From: Gammaproteobacteria bacterium
GTDB taxonomy: Bacteria > Pseudomonadota > Gammaproteobacteria > Steroidobacterales > Woeseiaceae
Assembly (NCBI GenBank): GCA_030429005.1
Contig: JAUIDP010000019.1
Coordinates: 1 to 46,122 of the forward strand
DNA length: 46,122 bases
Direction: 5' to 3'
Numbering within the stretch: position 1 is the stretch's first letter; each line of letters starts with the position of its first letter. Below the pieces are notes generated by a model, which saw only the letters and a list, made by a program, of their open reading frames with translations, did no database searches and was not told where the DNA came from. The position numbers and the translations under genes were made by a program. Positions 7,095-20,398 of the stretch are shown piece after piece.

Positions 7095-7595
7095 TCAGGC
7101 AGCACTGGCCGACTTTTTGTCGGCACGTTTGGACTTCGCGGCGGTCTTGCGTTTTTCCGCAGCATCCCTGTCTTCGGCGCGATCGTCATCGACAGCGACA
7201 GCCTCCGTTTTCGGCTGCCCCGTTGGTACACTGGCGACCTTCGCGGACGGATCGCTATCCATGTCGATCTTGCCGTTGAAGGTAGCACCCTCGACCAGCG
7301 AGACGCTCGGGCTGATAATGTTGCCATCGATTTTGGCCGTATCACGAACCTTGACGCTCTTGCTGCCGACAAGGTCACCCTCGACGCGGCCTTCAACGAC
7401 GATGTACTCGGCCGCCACATTGGCCTTGACGTGGCCGCCGTCGCCGATCGTTAGGCTCGATGAGTGCTTGATAGAACCTTCGACACGACCCTTGATCAGC
7501 AGGTCTTCCTCGGCCGTAAGCACGCCTTTGAATTTCAGTGTTGGTCCAAGGACTGACGATATGTTGCCCTTGTCGTTGTCGTACGGATTACTCAT
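7095..7595 (-). CDS. Bactofilin with lysine/alanine-rich tail
   Basis: First gene of the bactofilin pair, 166 residues from the ATG at 7595, which is preceded by GGAGGG. A longer frame reaching 7694 has no such site. The DUF583 beta-helix core spans about residues 15-115 (LLIKGRVEGSI, YIVVEGRVEGDLVG, SPSVSLVEGATFNGKIDM). It is followed by a charged tail of about 50 residues, first acidic (DDDRAEDRDAAEKRK) and then rich in lysine and alanine, likely disordered and perhaps able to bind DNA, membrane or partner proteins. Two bactofilins of differing tails in tandem suggest co-polymerisation or distinct partners; that is inference. Confidence 0.9.
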   Translation of the reverse strand: MSNPYDNDKGNISSVLGPTLKFKGVLTAEEDLLIKGRVEGSIKHSSSLTIGDGGHVKANVAAEYIVVEGRVEGDLVGSKSVKVRDTAKIDGNIISPSVSLVEGATFNGKIDMDSDPSAKVASVPTGQPKTEAVAVDDDRAEDRDAAEKRKTAAKSKRADKKSASAA

Positions 7596-7857
7596 GATTC
7601 CCTCCTTGGTGTGCCGCCGGATGCGGCTGCGGTGTCTTCCTGACGCGCAGCAATAATGGACCTGCGTCACATTTCCTGCGGTGATCCGCTTCACAGAAAT
7701 TCAAGTCGTAATAAATTTGAAAAATGATGGCCAGCCCGTATCCCGGCCGGCCCGGATATCACTTTCCTTGTGGCTATCCCTTATTTCGCGACCGCGCAGG
7801 CCATGTTTGACTGCTGGAATTACCCAGCACACTTTGTGTGACCGAAGGAGACACGCC

Positions 7858-10865
<3,008 letters not shown>

Positions 10866-10873
<8 letters not shown>

Positions 10874-11282
10874 CAGCCCGTCGCTCCGCGAACCAGGTTT
10901 CGGCGCGCAGGCTCCAGCCACCCATACCCAGCCGGGCCACCAGCAGCCCTGCCAGGATGCCCGCAACATCCGCGGCGAGGTCGTACCACTCGGCTGACCG
11001 GTAGGAAATCATTCGCTGACACAATTCGATCAGGATCCCGAACATGACCAGTCCGACGGCGATTCGCCAATAGGCCCTGCGCTCGTACTGACCGGCAAAC
11101 CAGACGGCCAGGAACAGGAAAGTGCCGACATGCAGCCACTTGTCGACACCCATGAACCAGGTGACCAGGTCGCGGGTATCTTCGAGGAACCAGACGGCCG
11201 GCATCAGCGTCGCGACCAGTACAACGACCAGCAGCAGGAACCCCGCAGCACGCCAGCGCTGCGTATGGCGTAACGGCAGCAT
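10866..11282 (-). CDS. VanZ-family membrane protein
   Basis: A 138-residue protein with four predicted transmembrane helices (about 13-32, 49-65, 73-89 and 103-119). DKWLHVGTFLFLAVW and the later GILIELCQRMISYRSAEWYDLAADVAGILAG carry the aspartates, histidine and DxxADVxGxxxG pattern of the VanZ family. VanZ confers low teicoplanin resistance in enterococci, but most family members have no assigned role. Here it is wedged between lolA (TGATG junction) and rarA (8-base overlap), so it is cotranscribed with envelope and replication genes. Confidence 0.85.
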
Positions 11283-11968
11283 CAGGGGCTGGTCACATCA
11301 GGCCCGGCAGGTGTCCCAACCACATCGACGTCCTCGGGAACCTGGAATTCGAACGTGCCGGCTGCAAACGGCACGTTGATGGCCACGTCGTGCAAGGCCA
11401 CAAGCGTCGTCTGCTGCAGATTGTCGAAGAAGACCATTCGATACAGGCGCTCATCCCGGAATCCGAGCTCGACGCGCAGAAACCCGCTGTCCGTATTTTT
11501 GGGGCGCAGCCGCACCCAGGTTGTGCCGGCTTCGATATAGCTTCCGTCGTTGTGGAATTGCTCCATCGCATCCGCGGACCCGCCGAGCAGCAGCGCCGGT
11601 GTATTGGCCAGCGCGTCCTGTTGTGGCTTCACGGTAACCTGGGCAAGGTCGACGTCGTAGCTCCAGATATTCAGGCCGTCCGCCACCAGCACCTGCTCGT
11701 AAGGATCCGTATACCGCCAGCGAAACCGTCCCGGCCGCTGGATTTGCAGCGATCCGCTGGTCCTTTCCAGGACCTCGCCGTCGGCATCGAGCAGGGATTG
11801 CTCGAATCGCCCCTGCATCGTTGTCATCTCGCTGACAAACCTGTCGACCAGGCCGGCACCCGGGTCGCCAGGCACGTTATCAGCGAGAACGGCACCCGGG
11901 CAGACCAGCGGCAGGAGTATCGCCGCCAGCCGAAGCCGACCTTTCTGTAGCAGTCTTCGTTGCATCAT
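11282..11968 (-). CDS. lolA: Outer-membrane lipoprotein carrier protein LolA
   Basis: The periplasmic chaperone that carries lipoproteins from LolCDE to the outer-membrane receptor LolB. The 228-residue precursor has a signal peptide with a likely cut at VLA-DN (about residue 29). The mature protein shows the LolA/LolB half-barrel pattern: MQGRFEQSLLDADG, GSLQIQRPGRFRWRYTDPYEQVLVADGLNIWSYD, and a C-terminal FDNLQQTTLVAL segment. The start codon directly follows the ftsK stop, and the stop overlaps the vanZ-like start (TGATG), so it sits inside a tightly packed operon. A long C-terminal end (about 15 residues) is proline- and aspartate-rich. Confidence 0.93.
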   Translation of the reverse strand: MMQRRLLQKGRLRLAAILLPLVCPGAVLADNVPGDPGAGLVDRFVSEMTTMQGRFEQSLLDADGEVLERTSGSLQIQRPGRFRWRYTDPYEQVLVADGLNIWSYDVDLAQVTVKPQQDALANTPALLLGGSADAMEQFHNDGSYIEAGTTWVRLRPKNTDSGFLRVELGFRDERLYRMVFFDNLQQTTLVALHDVAINVPFAAGTFEFQVPEDVDVVGTPAGPDVTSP

Positions 11969-14290
11969 CTACTGTTCCTTGGCCGCCGGCGGCACAAGGA
12001 TTTCCCGTGAACCGTTCGACTGCAACGGCCCGACCAGGCCGGCCGCTTCCATGCTCTCCACCATCCGGGCTGCCCGGTTGTAACCAATCTTGAGGCGCCG
12101 CTGCACACCGGATATCGATGCCTTGCGGGTATCCATGACGACCTGGACAGCCTGGTCGTACAACGGATCCTGTTCAGCATCGGCATCGTTGCCCAGGCCG
12201 TCATCCAGCCCGGTCAGCCCGGGCGTCGGGCTCGCGGGCCCGTCGACAATCTCCTCGATGTACTGCGGCGCACCGCTCTTCTTCAGGTGCTTCACAACGG
12301 CATGCACTTCGTGGTCGGCAACGAAGGCACCGTGCACGCGAATCGGCAGCGAGGTACCGGGCGGCAGGTACAACATGTCACCATGCCCCAACAGGTTCTC
12401 CGCACCCATCTGGTCAAGAATTGTCCGGGAATCGACTTTCGCCGACACCTGGAAGGCGATTCGCGACGGTACGTTGGCCTTGATCAGGCCGGTGATGACA
12501 TCCACGGACGGTCGTTGTGTCGCCAGCAGCATATGAATGCCGGACGCACGCGCTTTTTGCGCGAGACGTGCGATCAGTTCCTCGACCTTTTTGCCGACGA
12601 TCATCATCATATCCGCCAGCTCGTCGATGATGACGACAATGTACGGCAACGGCGTCAGCGTCGGGTGTTCGACAGGTTTGTCCTCGTCGAACAGCTCGGG
12701 CGGCTTGAAGATCGGGTCGAGAATTGGTTCGCCGCTGTCGATGGCGTCCTTGACCTTGCGGTTGTAACCGCCGATGTTGCGTACGCCGAGCGCCGCCATC
12801 AGTTTGTAGCGTCGGTCCATTTCAGCCACGCACCAGCGCAGCGAATTGGCGGCATCCTTCATATCCGTCACGACAGGTGTCAGCAAATGCGGGATACCCT
12901 CGTAGACCGACAACTCCAGCATTTTCGGGTCGATCATCAAGAGGCGCACCTGGTCAGCCTGCGTCTTGTACAACAGGCTCAGGATCATCGCGTTGATCGC
13001 CACCGACTTGCCGGAACCTGTCGTACCGGCGATCAGCAGGTGCGGCATACGCGCAAGGTCGGCGACGACTGAATGCCCGGCGATATCCTTGCCCAGCGCC
13101 AGCGTCAGCGGCGAAGTCATTTTTTCGTAGGCACGCGACTTGAGGATCTCCCCGAGCGTCACCAACTCCCTGTTTTCATTTGGGATTTCCAGACCGACAA
13201 ATGACTTCCCGGGAATGACTTCAACAACACGGACACTGACGACCGACAGTGATCGTGCAATGTCCTTGGCCAGGTTGACGATCTGGCTGACCTTGACGCC
13301 CGGCGCCGGATCCAGTTCGAAACGCGTGATGACCGGCCCTGGCGACACCGACTGGACGACGACGTCAACGCCGAAGTCCTTCAGCTTGATCTCGACCAGA
13401 CGCGACATCGCTTCCAGCGATTCTTCGGAGTAGCCGGCGCGCTGCACCGGCGCATCGTCCAGTATCGATAATGGCGGCAACTCGCCGGCCGCAGGCGGAT
13501 CGAACAGCGGTACCTGGCGTTCCCGCTCAGCACGTTCGCTTTGCTCCAGTGCCGGCATTACCGGCTCGATTCGCGGCTTGCTGCGCCCCGCGGTCCGGGC
13601 TTTCTCGGTTTCGATAACGGTCTGGCGGGCAGCGAGCTGCTTGCGTCCCTCGGCCCTGTCCTGCCATTCGCCTATCTTCGCGCGCAGTTTTTCATAGCCG
13701 GTCAGGCACCAGCGGCCGATCCGGTCCATAACCGAGAACCAGGAGATGCCGAGGAACAATGACAGCGATGCGACCCAGATAACGAATAACAGGGTACTGG
13801 CACCGAGCAATTTCATGACCGACTCCAGCCAGGTGCCGACAATCAGGCCGACGATCCCACCTGCCGTCTGGTTGAATCCTGCCGGCGAGAAATGCAGCGT
13901 GGACAGCGCACAGCTGGTGATCAGCGTCAGGATGAAGCCGCCGACCCGCAGCGAGTAGTCCATTTTCGTATACAGCTGTTGAGTTTTTTGTTCCCGGTAC
14001 AACATCCAACCGAAATAAAACACCATTACAGTGAACAGGTAGGCAGGACGACCGAAAAAATCGAACAACAGCCCGGACACCACGGCGCCGAGACGACCGA
14101 TTCCGTTCTTGATCTCGGTCGAACTGGTCGCCTGGCTGAAACTGGGATCCGTCGGGTCGTAGGTGAACAACGCATACCAGAGGATGAATGCAAGTACGCC
14201 GAAGACATACAAAGCACTCTCGCGCAGCGCGGTCGAGACCTGCGCCGAGAGTTTTGACTCCGGTTGCGTGTTCTTTCGGGCTCTTGCCAT
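11969..14290 (-). CDS. ftsK: DNA translocase FtsK/SpoIIIE
   Basis: A septum-localised ATPase that pumps chromosome ends toward dif and activates XerCD during division. The 773 residues make it a short FtsK compared with the 1329 of E. coli; the long proline/glutamine linker is replaced by about 100 charged residues. Four transmembrane helices lie within residues 25-185. The motor has Walker A GTTGSGKS (422-429) and Walker [12 protein letters not shown] (551-561), plus the [18 protein letters not shown] helicase-like segment. The winged-helix gamma domain that reads KOPS is at about 705-768 ([22 protein letters not shown]). It is first in the run with lolA, vanZ, rarA and serS, and diverges from trxB. 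Confidence 0.97.
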   Translation of the reverse strand: MARARKNTQPESKLSAQVSTALRESALYVFGVLAFILWYALFTYDPTDPSFSQATSSTEIKNGIGRLGAVVSGLLFDFFGRPAYLFTVMVFYFGWMLYREQKTQQLYTKMDYSLRVGGFILTLITSCALSTLHFSPAGFNQTAGGIVGLIVGTWLESVMKLLGASTLLFVIWVASLSLFLGISWFSVMDRIGRWCLTGYEKLRAKIGEWQDRAEGRKQLAARQTVIETEKARTAGRSKPRIEPVMPALEQSERAERERQVPLFDPPAAGELPPLSILDDAPVQRAGYSEESLEAMSRLVEIKLKDFGVDVVVQSVSPGPVITRFELDPAPGVKVSQIVNLAKDIARSLSVVSVRVVEVIPGKSFVGLEIPNENRELVTLGEILKSRAYEKMTSPLTLALGKDIAGHSVVADLARMPHLLIAGTTGSGKSVAINAMILSLLYKTQADQVRLLMIDPKMLELSVYEGIPHLLTPVVTDMKDAANSLRWCVAEMDRRYKLMAALGVRNIGGYNRKVKDAIDSGEPILDPIFKPPELFDEDKPVEHPTLTPLPYIVVIIDELADMMMIVGKKVEELIARLAQKARASGIHMLLATQRPSVDVITGLIKANVPSRIAFQVSAKVDSRTILDQMGAENLLGHGDMLYLPPGTSLPIRVHGAFVADHEVHAVVKHLKKSGAPQYIEEIVDGPASPTPGLTGLDDGLGNDADAEQDPLYDQAVQVVMDTRKASISGVQRRLKIGYNRAARMVESMEAAGLVGPLQSNGSREILVPPAAKEQ

Positions 14291-14295
14291 TTTAA

Positions 14296-15306
<1,011 letters not shown>

Positions 15307-15331
15307 TGCAGGCTTTCCAGGGGCAAAGTGA

Positions 15332-16468
15332 ATTGTTCTGACCAGCGTAACCGTACACAACTCGATCGATGAAATAGCTGCTGCCGACTGGAATGCATTG
15401 CTCGATGCGCGTTACCCGTTCCTGCGACATGCGTTTCTGTCAGCGGCTGAATCCAGCGGATCGGTGTGCGCGGAAACCGGCTGGACACCACGTCACCTGA
15501 CCCTGCGGCATGCCGGCGAATTACGTGCCGCCATGCCGCTGTATGAGAAAAACCATTCCTGGGGCGAGTTCGTATTCGACTGGGCCTGGGCGCGGGCATA
15601 TGAACAGGCCGGCCTATCCTACTACCCGAAACTGGTCTCCGCCGTGCCATTCACGCCGGCGCAGAGCAGCCGCTTGCTTTTGCGTGACCCGCAAGACCGG
15701 GAAGCCGCCGGCCTGTTGCTGGCCGCGGCACTGCAACTGGCCGAAGATACGCATTGCTCCTCGCTGCACATCCAGTTTCCGCGACCTGACGAACTGGCCG
15801 ACTGCGAGGACGCCACGCTGAAAATTCGCAAGGATTGCCAGTTCCACTGGCACAACCAGGCTTATGCGGACTTTGACGAATTTCTGGCTACGTTCAGCTC
15901 GCGTAAGCGCAAGAAAGTGCGCCAGGATCGCCGCCGTGTCAGAGACGCGGGTCTGTCATTCCGGCATTTGCGCGGCAGCGACCTGGACAGTGCAACCTGG
16001 CGACAGGTCTACCAACTGATCAGCATAACGTTCATGCGCCGCGGATCGATGCCCTACTTCACACTCGAATTTTTCGAATCGATCAGCCGGGCGATGCCGG
16101 ACAACCTGCTGGTCGTGGCTGCCGAACGGGGCGGCGCGATGGTTGCGGCGGCGGTTTTTTTCGTCAGCCCCGACACACTGTATGGGCGCTACTGGGGAAG
16201 CGACGCACACTACGATGCGCTGCATTTCGAGACCTGCTACTACCAGGGAATCGAATACTGCATTGCCAACGGCCAGCAATGTTTCGAACCCGGCACCCAG
16301 GGCGAACACAAGGTTGCTCGAGGCTTCACACCGGTGCCGACCTGGTCTGCACACTGGCTGCAACAGCCCGGGTTCTTCGGCGCGATCGGCGATTACCTGG
16401 CAGAAGAAACGCGTCACGTCGATCGCTACATGCAAGCCGTCGACGAGCACAGCCCGTACCGTGAATAG
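15332..16468 (+). CDS. GNAT-fold protein, COG3146/DUF482 family
   Basis: About 378 residues. The family adopts an acyltransferase fold related to FemX-like and GNAT proteins; its substrate is not established. Typical segments are WNALLDARYPFLRHAFLSAAE near the start, HSWGEFVFDWAWARAYEQ, FSSRKRKKVRQDRRRV, FYMRR-like TFMRRGSMPY, and FEPGTQGEHKVARGF. The open frame begins just after a stop at 15329, and the conserved N-terminus (VHNSIDEIAAADW) is coded upstream of the first ordinary start, a TTG at 15398. An ATT at 15332, 8 bases after AGGGG, is my best guess; CTG at 15338 is the alternative. Its end overlaps aat by 8 bases. Confidence 0.8.
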   Translation: MVLTSVTVHNSIDEIAAADWNALLDARYPFLRHAFLSAAESSGSVCAETGWTPRHLTLRHAGELRAAMPLYEKNHSWGEFVFDWAWARAYEQAGLSYYPKLVSAVPFTPAQSSRLLLRDPQDREAAGLLLAAALQLAEDTHCSSLHIQFPRPDELADCEDATLKIRKDCQFHWHNQAYADFDEFLATFSSRKRKKVRQDRRRVRDAGLSFRHLRGSDLDSATWRQVYQLISITFMRRGSMPYFTLEFFESISRAMPDNLLVVAAERGGAMVAAAVFFVSPDTLYGRYWGSDAHYDALHFETCYYQGIEYCIANGQQCFEPGTQGEHKVARGFTPVPTWSAHWLQQPGFFGAIGDYLAEETRHVDRYMQAVDEHSPYRE

Positions 16469-17195
16469 CACGCGCATTGCATGGCTGGGCCCGGACGATC
16501 CCGCCGATGCGTTTCCGGCTGTTGAGATGGCCCTGCGCGAACCTGACGGGCTGCTGGCTGCGGGCGGCGACCTCACGACAGAGCGATTGTTGGCCGCCTA
16601 TAGCGCCGGAATCTTTCCGTGGTATGAGGACGGGCAGCCAATATTGTGGTGGTCACCGGACCCGCGTTGCGTGCTCCGGCCGGAGAGCTTCCACCTGTCA
16701 CGCCGACTGGCCCGCTACGCACGCAATTCCACGTTCACGCTGACCTGCAATCGCGATTTCGCAGCAGTGATCGACGCCTGCGCCGGCCAGCGCCGTTCTC
16801 ACCAGGGAACCTGGATAACGCGCGATATTCGCGCCGCATTCGAGAAGCTGCATCTCGCCGGCTGGGCCCATTCCATCGAAATTAATGATGGAGAAGACCT
16901 GGTTGGCGGCATCTACGGCCTGAGTATAGGCCGCATTTTCTTTGGTGAGTCGATGTTCAGCCGCCGCGACAACGCGTCAAAGTTTGCGCTGCTCGGCTTG
17001 TGCAGGATCCTGTATCAGAACGGCTTCGAACTGCTGGATTGCCAGGTCCTTTCGCAACATCTCATGTCGCTGGGCGCGACCCTGGTGCCGAGGAAGGAGT
17101 TCACGAATATCCTTGGGCAAAGCTGCAAAAACAGGGAACAGTTTGTGAATTGGCCGTCGAAACCGGCCCGGATCGCCGAATTTACCGGGAATTAG
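16461..17195 (+). CDS. aat: Leucyl/phenylalanyl-tRNA--protein transferase
   Basis: Aat adds Leu or Phe from charged tRNA to proteins that begin with Lys or Arg, marking them for ClpS-ClpAP degradation (N-end rule). The 244 residues include the family blocks [42 protein letters not shown], and [19 protein letters not shown], with the Q-rich [11 protein letters not shown] helix and the closing ALAR-like region [11 protein letters not shown]. The start is a GTG at 16461 overlapping the previous gene; the frame is open far upstream but only this position gives the expected N-terminus. The genes for the adaptor and unfoldase (clpS and clpA) lie nearby on the other strand. Confidence 0.95.
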   Translation: MNSTRIAWLGPDDPADAFPAVEMALREPDGLLAAGGDLTTERLLAAYSAGIFPWYEDGQPILWWSPDPRCVLRPESFHLSRRLARYARNSTFTLTCNRDFAAVIDACAGQRRSHQGTWITRDIRAAFEKLHLAGWAHSIEINDGEDLVGGIYGLSIGRIFFGESMFSRRDNASKFALLGLCRILYQNGFELLDCQVLSQHLMSLGATLVPRKEFTNILGQSCKNREQFVNWPSKPARIAEFTGN

Positions 17196-17269
17196 CGACC
17201 CGACACATTGCAATAGACTTGCCGTTTCTGCACAATTCGCGAGCCTTTTTTATTGAGAGATACGCAACC

Positions 17270-17488
17270 TTGGCGAAAGAAGAAGCCATCCAGATGGAAG
17301 GAGTCGTCAGTGAGACTCTGCCCAACACAACGTTTCGAGTCGAACTCGAGAACGGCCATATCGTAACGGCGCATATATCCGGAAAGATGCGCAAGAATTA
17401 CATTCGGATCCTGACAGGTGACAGCGTCACCGTCGAATTGACACCGTACGACCTGTCGAAGGGACGCATCGTCTACCGCGGCAAATAG
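17270..17488 (+). CDS. infA: Translation initiation factor IF-1
   Basis: IF-1 binds the ribosomal A site during initiation. The 72 residues are exactly the E. coli length and almost identical through [20 protein letters not shown] and [16 protein letters not shown], the OB-fold core, to the end [11 protein letters not shown]. The start is TTG (17270), giving (M)[10 protein letters not shown]; no ATG exists at that place, and a plausible but weak GAGAG lies upstream. It follows aat by 74 bases and may have its own promoter. It converges with clpA, with a small GCCCGG-CCGGGC hairpin (17506-17519) between the two. Confidence 0.97.
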   Translation: MAKEEAIQMEGVVSETLPNTTFRVELENGHIVTAHISGKMRKNYIRILTGDSVTVELTPYDLSKGRIVYRGK

Positions 17489-17523
17489 GTCGAACACCGG
17501 CCCCAGCCCGGCACCGGGCAACC

Positions 17524-19794
17524 CTATTCGGGGATATGCTCCAACTCCTTGACCACCGGCTCGGCATTCAATCGCAGATTGCCGTCGGTGCCGACAGTGA
17601 TGCGCACATGACCGCCGTCGGCCAGGTTGCCAAATAGCAGCTCTTCGGCCAGCGGCCGCTTGATATGCTCCTGGATAACCCGGCTCATCGGCCGAGCACC
17701 CATCTTGGCGTCGTAGCCGCGTTCAGCGATCCACGCGCGCGCGGCATCATCGAGTTCCAGCGTTACGTTGTTGTTGCCGAGCTTGGCTTCCAGTTCGACA
17801 ACCAGCTTGTCCACGACCCGCTTGATGGACTCGCTGTCCAGCTGTGCAAACTGGATGATTGCGTCCAGGCGGTTGCGGAACTCCGGCGTAAATGCCTTGC
17901 GAATCGCCGCCATGCCGTCCGAACTGTGGTCCTGCTGCGTGAAGCCGACCGATGCGCGCGACATTTCCTCGGCACCGGCATTGGTTGTCATGACCAGGAT
18001 GACGTTGCGGAAGTCCGCCTTGCGGCCGTTGTTGTCGGTCAGCGTGCCGTGGTCCATAACCTGCAACAGCAGGTTGAAGACTTCCGGGTGCGCCTTCTCA
18101 ACCTCGTCGAGCAAGACCACCGCGTGCGGGTTTTTCGTTACCGCTTCGGTCAGCAACCCGCCCTGGTCGAAGCCGACATAGCCTGGCGGTGCGCCGATCA
18201 GCCGGGAGACCGTATGCCGCTCCATGTACTCGGACATGTCGAAGCGGATCAGTTCCACCCCGAGGCACATCGCGAGCTGGCGTGTCACTTCGGTCTTGCC
18301 GACGCCGGTGGGCCCGGCCAGCAGGAACGAACCGATGGGCTTTTCCTCTTCGCGCAGGCCTGAACGTGCCATCTTGATAGCCGCACTGAGCGACTCGACG
18401 GCCTGGTCCTGGCCGAAAATCGTCAGCTTGAGGTCGCGCTCGAGCGTCCGCAACGTGTCGCGGTCGGAGGCCGAGACACTCTTTGCCGGGATGCGCGCCA
18501 TCTTGGCGACGATCTCCTCGACCATTTCAACGGTGACCTTGCTGCCCCGCGTCTCTTCAGGTTGCAGGCGCAGGCTTGCGCCTGCCTCGTCGATGACATC
18601 GATGGCCTTGTCCGGCAGCTTGCGGTCGTTGATGTGCCGGTACGACAACTGGGCCGCGGCTTCCAGAGCGGCGGCATCGTACTGCACCCCGTGATGTTCC
18701 TCGAAACGGGTCTTCAGCCCGTGCAGGATGGCAATGGTCTCGTCAAGCGTCGGCTCCGGCACGTCGATTTTCTGGAAACGTCGCGCCAGTGCATGATCCT
18801 TCTCGAAAATGCCACGGTACTCCGCATAGGTCGTTGAGCCGATGCACCGCAGCTCGCCGTTTGCCAGTACCGGTTTGATCAGGTTGCTGGCATCCATTAC
18901 GCCGCCCGAGGCAGCGCCGGCACCGATGACCGTGTGAATCTCGTCAATGAACAGGATTGCGCCCGGGTCTTCCTTGATCTCTGCGATAACGCCTTTGAGA
19001 CGTTTCTCGAAGTCGCCGCGATACTTCGTACCCGCAATCAGCGCGCCCATATCGAGTGCGTAGATCGTCGCATCCTTGAGTACGTCGGGAACGTTCTCTT
19101 CGGTAATCAGGCGTGCGAGGCCCTCGGCCAGCGCCGTCTTGCCAACGCCGGCTTCGCCAACATACAAGGGATTGTTCTTGCGCCGCCGGCACAGGATCTG
19201 GACCGTGCGTTCCACCTCGATGTCACGCCCGATCAGCGGATCGATTTTGCCCTCTTCGGCCAACTGGTTCAGGTTCACGGCATACAGGTCCAGCGGCGAT
19301 GAATCAGGTTCGGCCTCCTGCTCGAAAGACTCTGCCTGCGGCGTGTCACCAGGCTCACTGCTAACCTGCGGCATGCCGTGCGAAATGTAATTGACGACAT
19401 CCAGCCGCGTCACGTCCTGCAGGCTGAGCAGGTATACCGCCTGCGATTGTTTTTCGCTGAATATGGCCACCAGCACGTTGACGCTGCTGACCTCTTTTTT
19501 GCCACTCGACTGCACATGGAACACAGCGCGCTGCAGCACGCGCTGGAAACCGAGCGTCGGTTGCACCTCGGTGTCGTCGTCGAACTCCAGCAGCGGAGTT
19601 TGCTCGTCGATAAACTCGACGAGCTGCCGGCGGAGTTCCGGAATATGCGCGCCGCAGGCCTTCAGCACCTCGTGAATCCTCGGAATGTCGAGCAACGCGA
19701 GCAGCAGGTGCTCCACCGTCATGAATTCATGACGCTGGTCGCGGGCCTTCTGAAACGCTTCGTTCAGGCAAAATTCCAGTTCGCTGCTTAGCAT
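17524..19794 (-). CDS. clpA: ATP-dependent Clp protease ATP-binding subunit ClpA
   Basis: A hexameric AAA+ unfoldase that feeds substrates to ClpP. The 756 residues match E. coli (758). The N-domain (about 1-140) starts MLSSELEFCLNEAF and is the ClpS docking site. The first AAA module has Walker A GEAGVGKT (213-220) and Walker B ILFIDEIH (280-287); the second has Walker A GPTGVGKT (494-501) and VVLLDEVEKAH. The ClpP-contact loop reads VGF where E. coli has IGL, still within the usual pattern. The frame is open 154 codons upstream, through clpS DNA, but the family start is at 19794. clpS precedes it by 26 bases. Confidence 0.97.
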   Translation of the reverse strand: MLSSELEFCLNEAFQKARDQRHEFMTVEHLLLALLDIPRIHEVLKACGAHIPELRRQLVEFIDEQTPLLEFDDDTEVQPTLGFQRVLQRAVFHVQSSGKKEVSSVNVLVAIFSEKQSQAVYLLSLQDVTRLDVVNYISHGMPQVSSEPGDTPQAESFEQEAEPDSSPLDLYAVNLNQLAEEGKIDPLIGRDIEVERTVQILCRRRKNNPLYVGEAGVGKTALAEGLARLITEENVPDVLKDATIYALDMGALIAGTKYRGDFEKRLKGVIAEIKEDPGAILFIDEIHTVIGAGAASGGVMDASNLIKPVLANGELRCIGSTTYAEYRGIFEKDHALARRFQKIDVPEPTLDETIAILHGLKTRFEEHHGVQYDAAALEAAAQLSYRHINDRKLPDKAIDVIDEAGASLRLQPEETRGSKVTVEMVEEIVAKMARIPAKSVSASDRDTLRTLERDLKLTIFGQDQAVESLSAAIKMARSGLREEEKPIGSFLLAGPTGVGKTEVTRQLAMCLGVELIRFDMSEYMERHTVSRLIGAPPGYVGFDQGGLLTEAVTKNPHAVVLLDEVEKAHPEVFNLLLQVMDHGTLTDNNGRKADFRNVILVMTTNAGAEEMSRASVGFTQQDHSSDGMAAIRKAFTPEFRNRLDAIIQFAQLDSESIKRVVDKLVVELEAKLGNNNVTLELDDAARAWIAERGYDAKMGARPMSRVIQEHIKRPLAEELLFGNLADGGHVRITVGTDGNLRLNAEPVVKELEHIPE

Positions 19795-19820
19795 TGCTTG
19801 TTCACCAACATTGCATGGGT

Positions 19821-20150
19821 TCAGGATTCTTCCATCGTACACAACAACGGGTGCTGGTGCTGCTGTGCCAGTGACGTCACCTGCGCGACCTTGGTCTCGG
19901 CGATTTCGAAGTTGAAAACGCCGCATACGCCTTTGCCCTTGGTGTGTACCTCGAGCATCACCTGGGTCGCACGCGTGCGCTCCATCGAGAAGATCGTCTC
20001 CAGGATATCGACAACAAATTCCATTGGCGTATAGTCGTCGTTGATCAACACAACACGATACAGCGGTGGCTGTTTGATCTTCGGCCTGGCTTCTTCGACG
20101 GCCAGGTCGAAGCTGTCTTCGCGGCCAAACTGGTCTTTCCGTTCGCTCAT
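19821..20150 (-). CDS. clpS: ClpS adaptor for N-end rule substrates
   Basis: ClpS binds N-terminal Leu, Phe, Tyr or Trp and delivers such proteins to ClpAP. The 109-residue protein has a flexible N-terminal arm (about 1-27) and the core with [20 protein letters not shown] (containing the conserved NDD-TPMEFV binding pocket), then [14 protein letters not shown] and [12 protein letters not shown] start at the ATG at 20150 (MSERKDQFG); the frame is open to 20243 without a supported start. It is the first gene of a clpS-clpA unit, and the product works with Aat encoded at 16461-17195. Confidence 0.95.
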   Translation of the reverse strand: MSERKDQFGREDSFDLAVEEARPKIKQPPLYRVVLINDDYTPMEFVVDILETIFSMERTRATQVMLEVHTKGKGVCGVFNFEIAETKVAQVTSLAQQHQHPLLCTMEES

Positions 20151-20249
20151 TTTTGCTCGATTCCGAGAGGTATTTTCCGTAATCACAGCGTGCTGCTGCG
20201 CACTGCGGGTTATTATATATGGGCGTGCTTCCGGATTCTCCAAGCCCAG

Positions 20250-20281
20250 TTGACATATTTCCTCACTAATCGCGCTATATC
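20250..20281 (+). promoter_or_regulatory. Possible promoter for the gsp operon
   Basis: A perfect TTGACA lies at 20250-20255, followed by an AT-rich stretch with TATATC at 20276-20281. The spacing of 20 bases is longer than ideal, so another -10 (GCTATA at 20274) is possible. It lies about 120 bases before gspC, in the gap after clpS. Confidence 0.3.
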
Positions 20282-20398
20282 ATTGCTTAATATGGTTTTT
20301 TTCAATAATTCGGTCTTGTTTGGACAATGCTGCAACCCGTATCATCGGTACGCCGCGTTATTAGAAGAGACCGGACGCATCAAAAGATCTCACGCATC

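Noticed and set aside
17506-17519. Small hairpin between infA and clpA as a terminator
   Set aside because: A 6-bp stem with a two-base loop and no T-run is too weak to call.
19795-20256. 154-codon N-terminal extension of clpA
   Set aside because: It would run through clpS in another frame; the ClpA family start (MLSSELEF) is at 19794.
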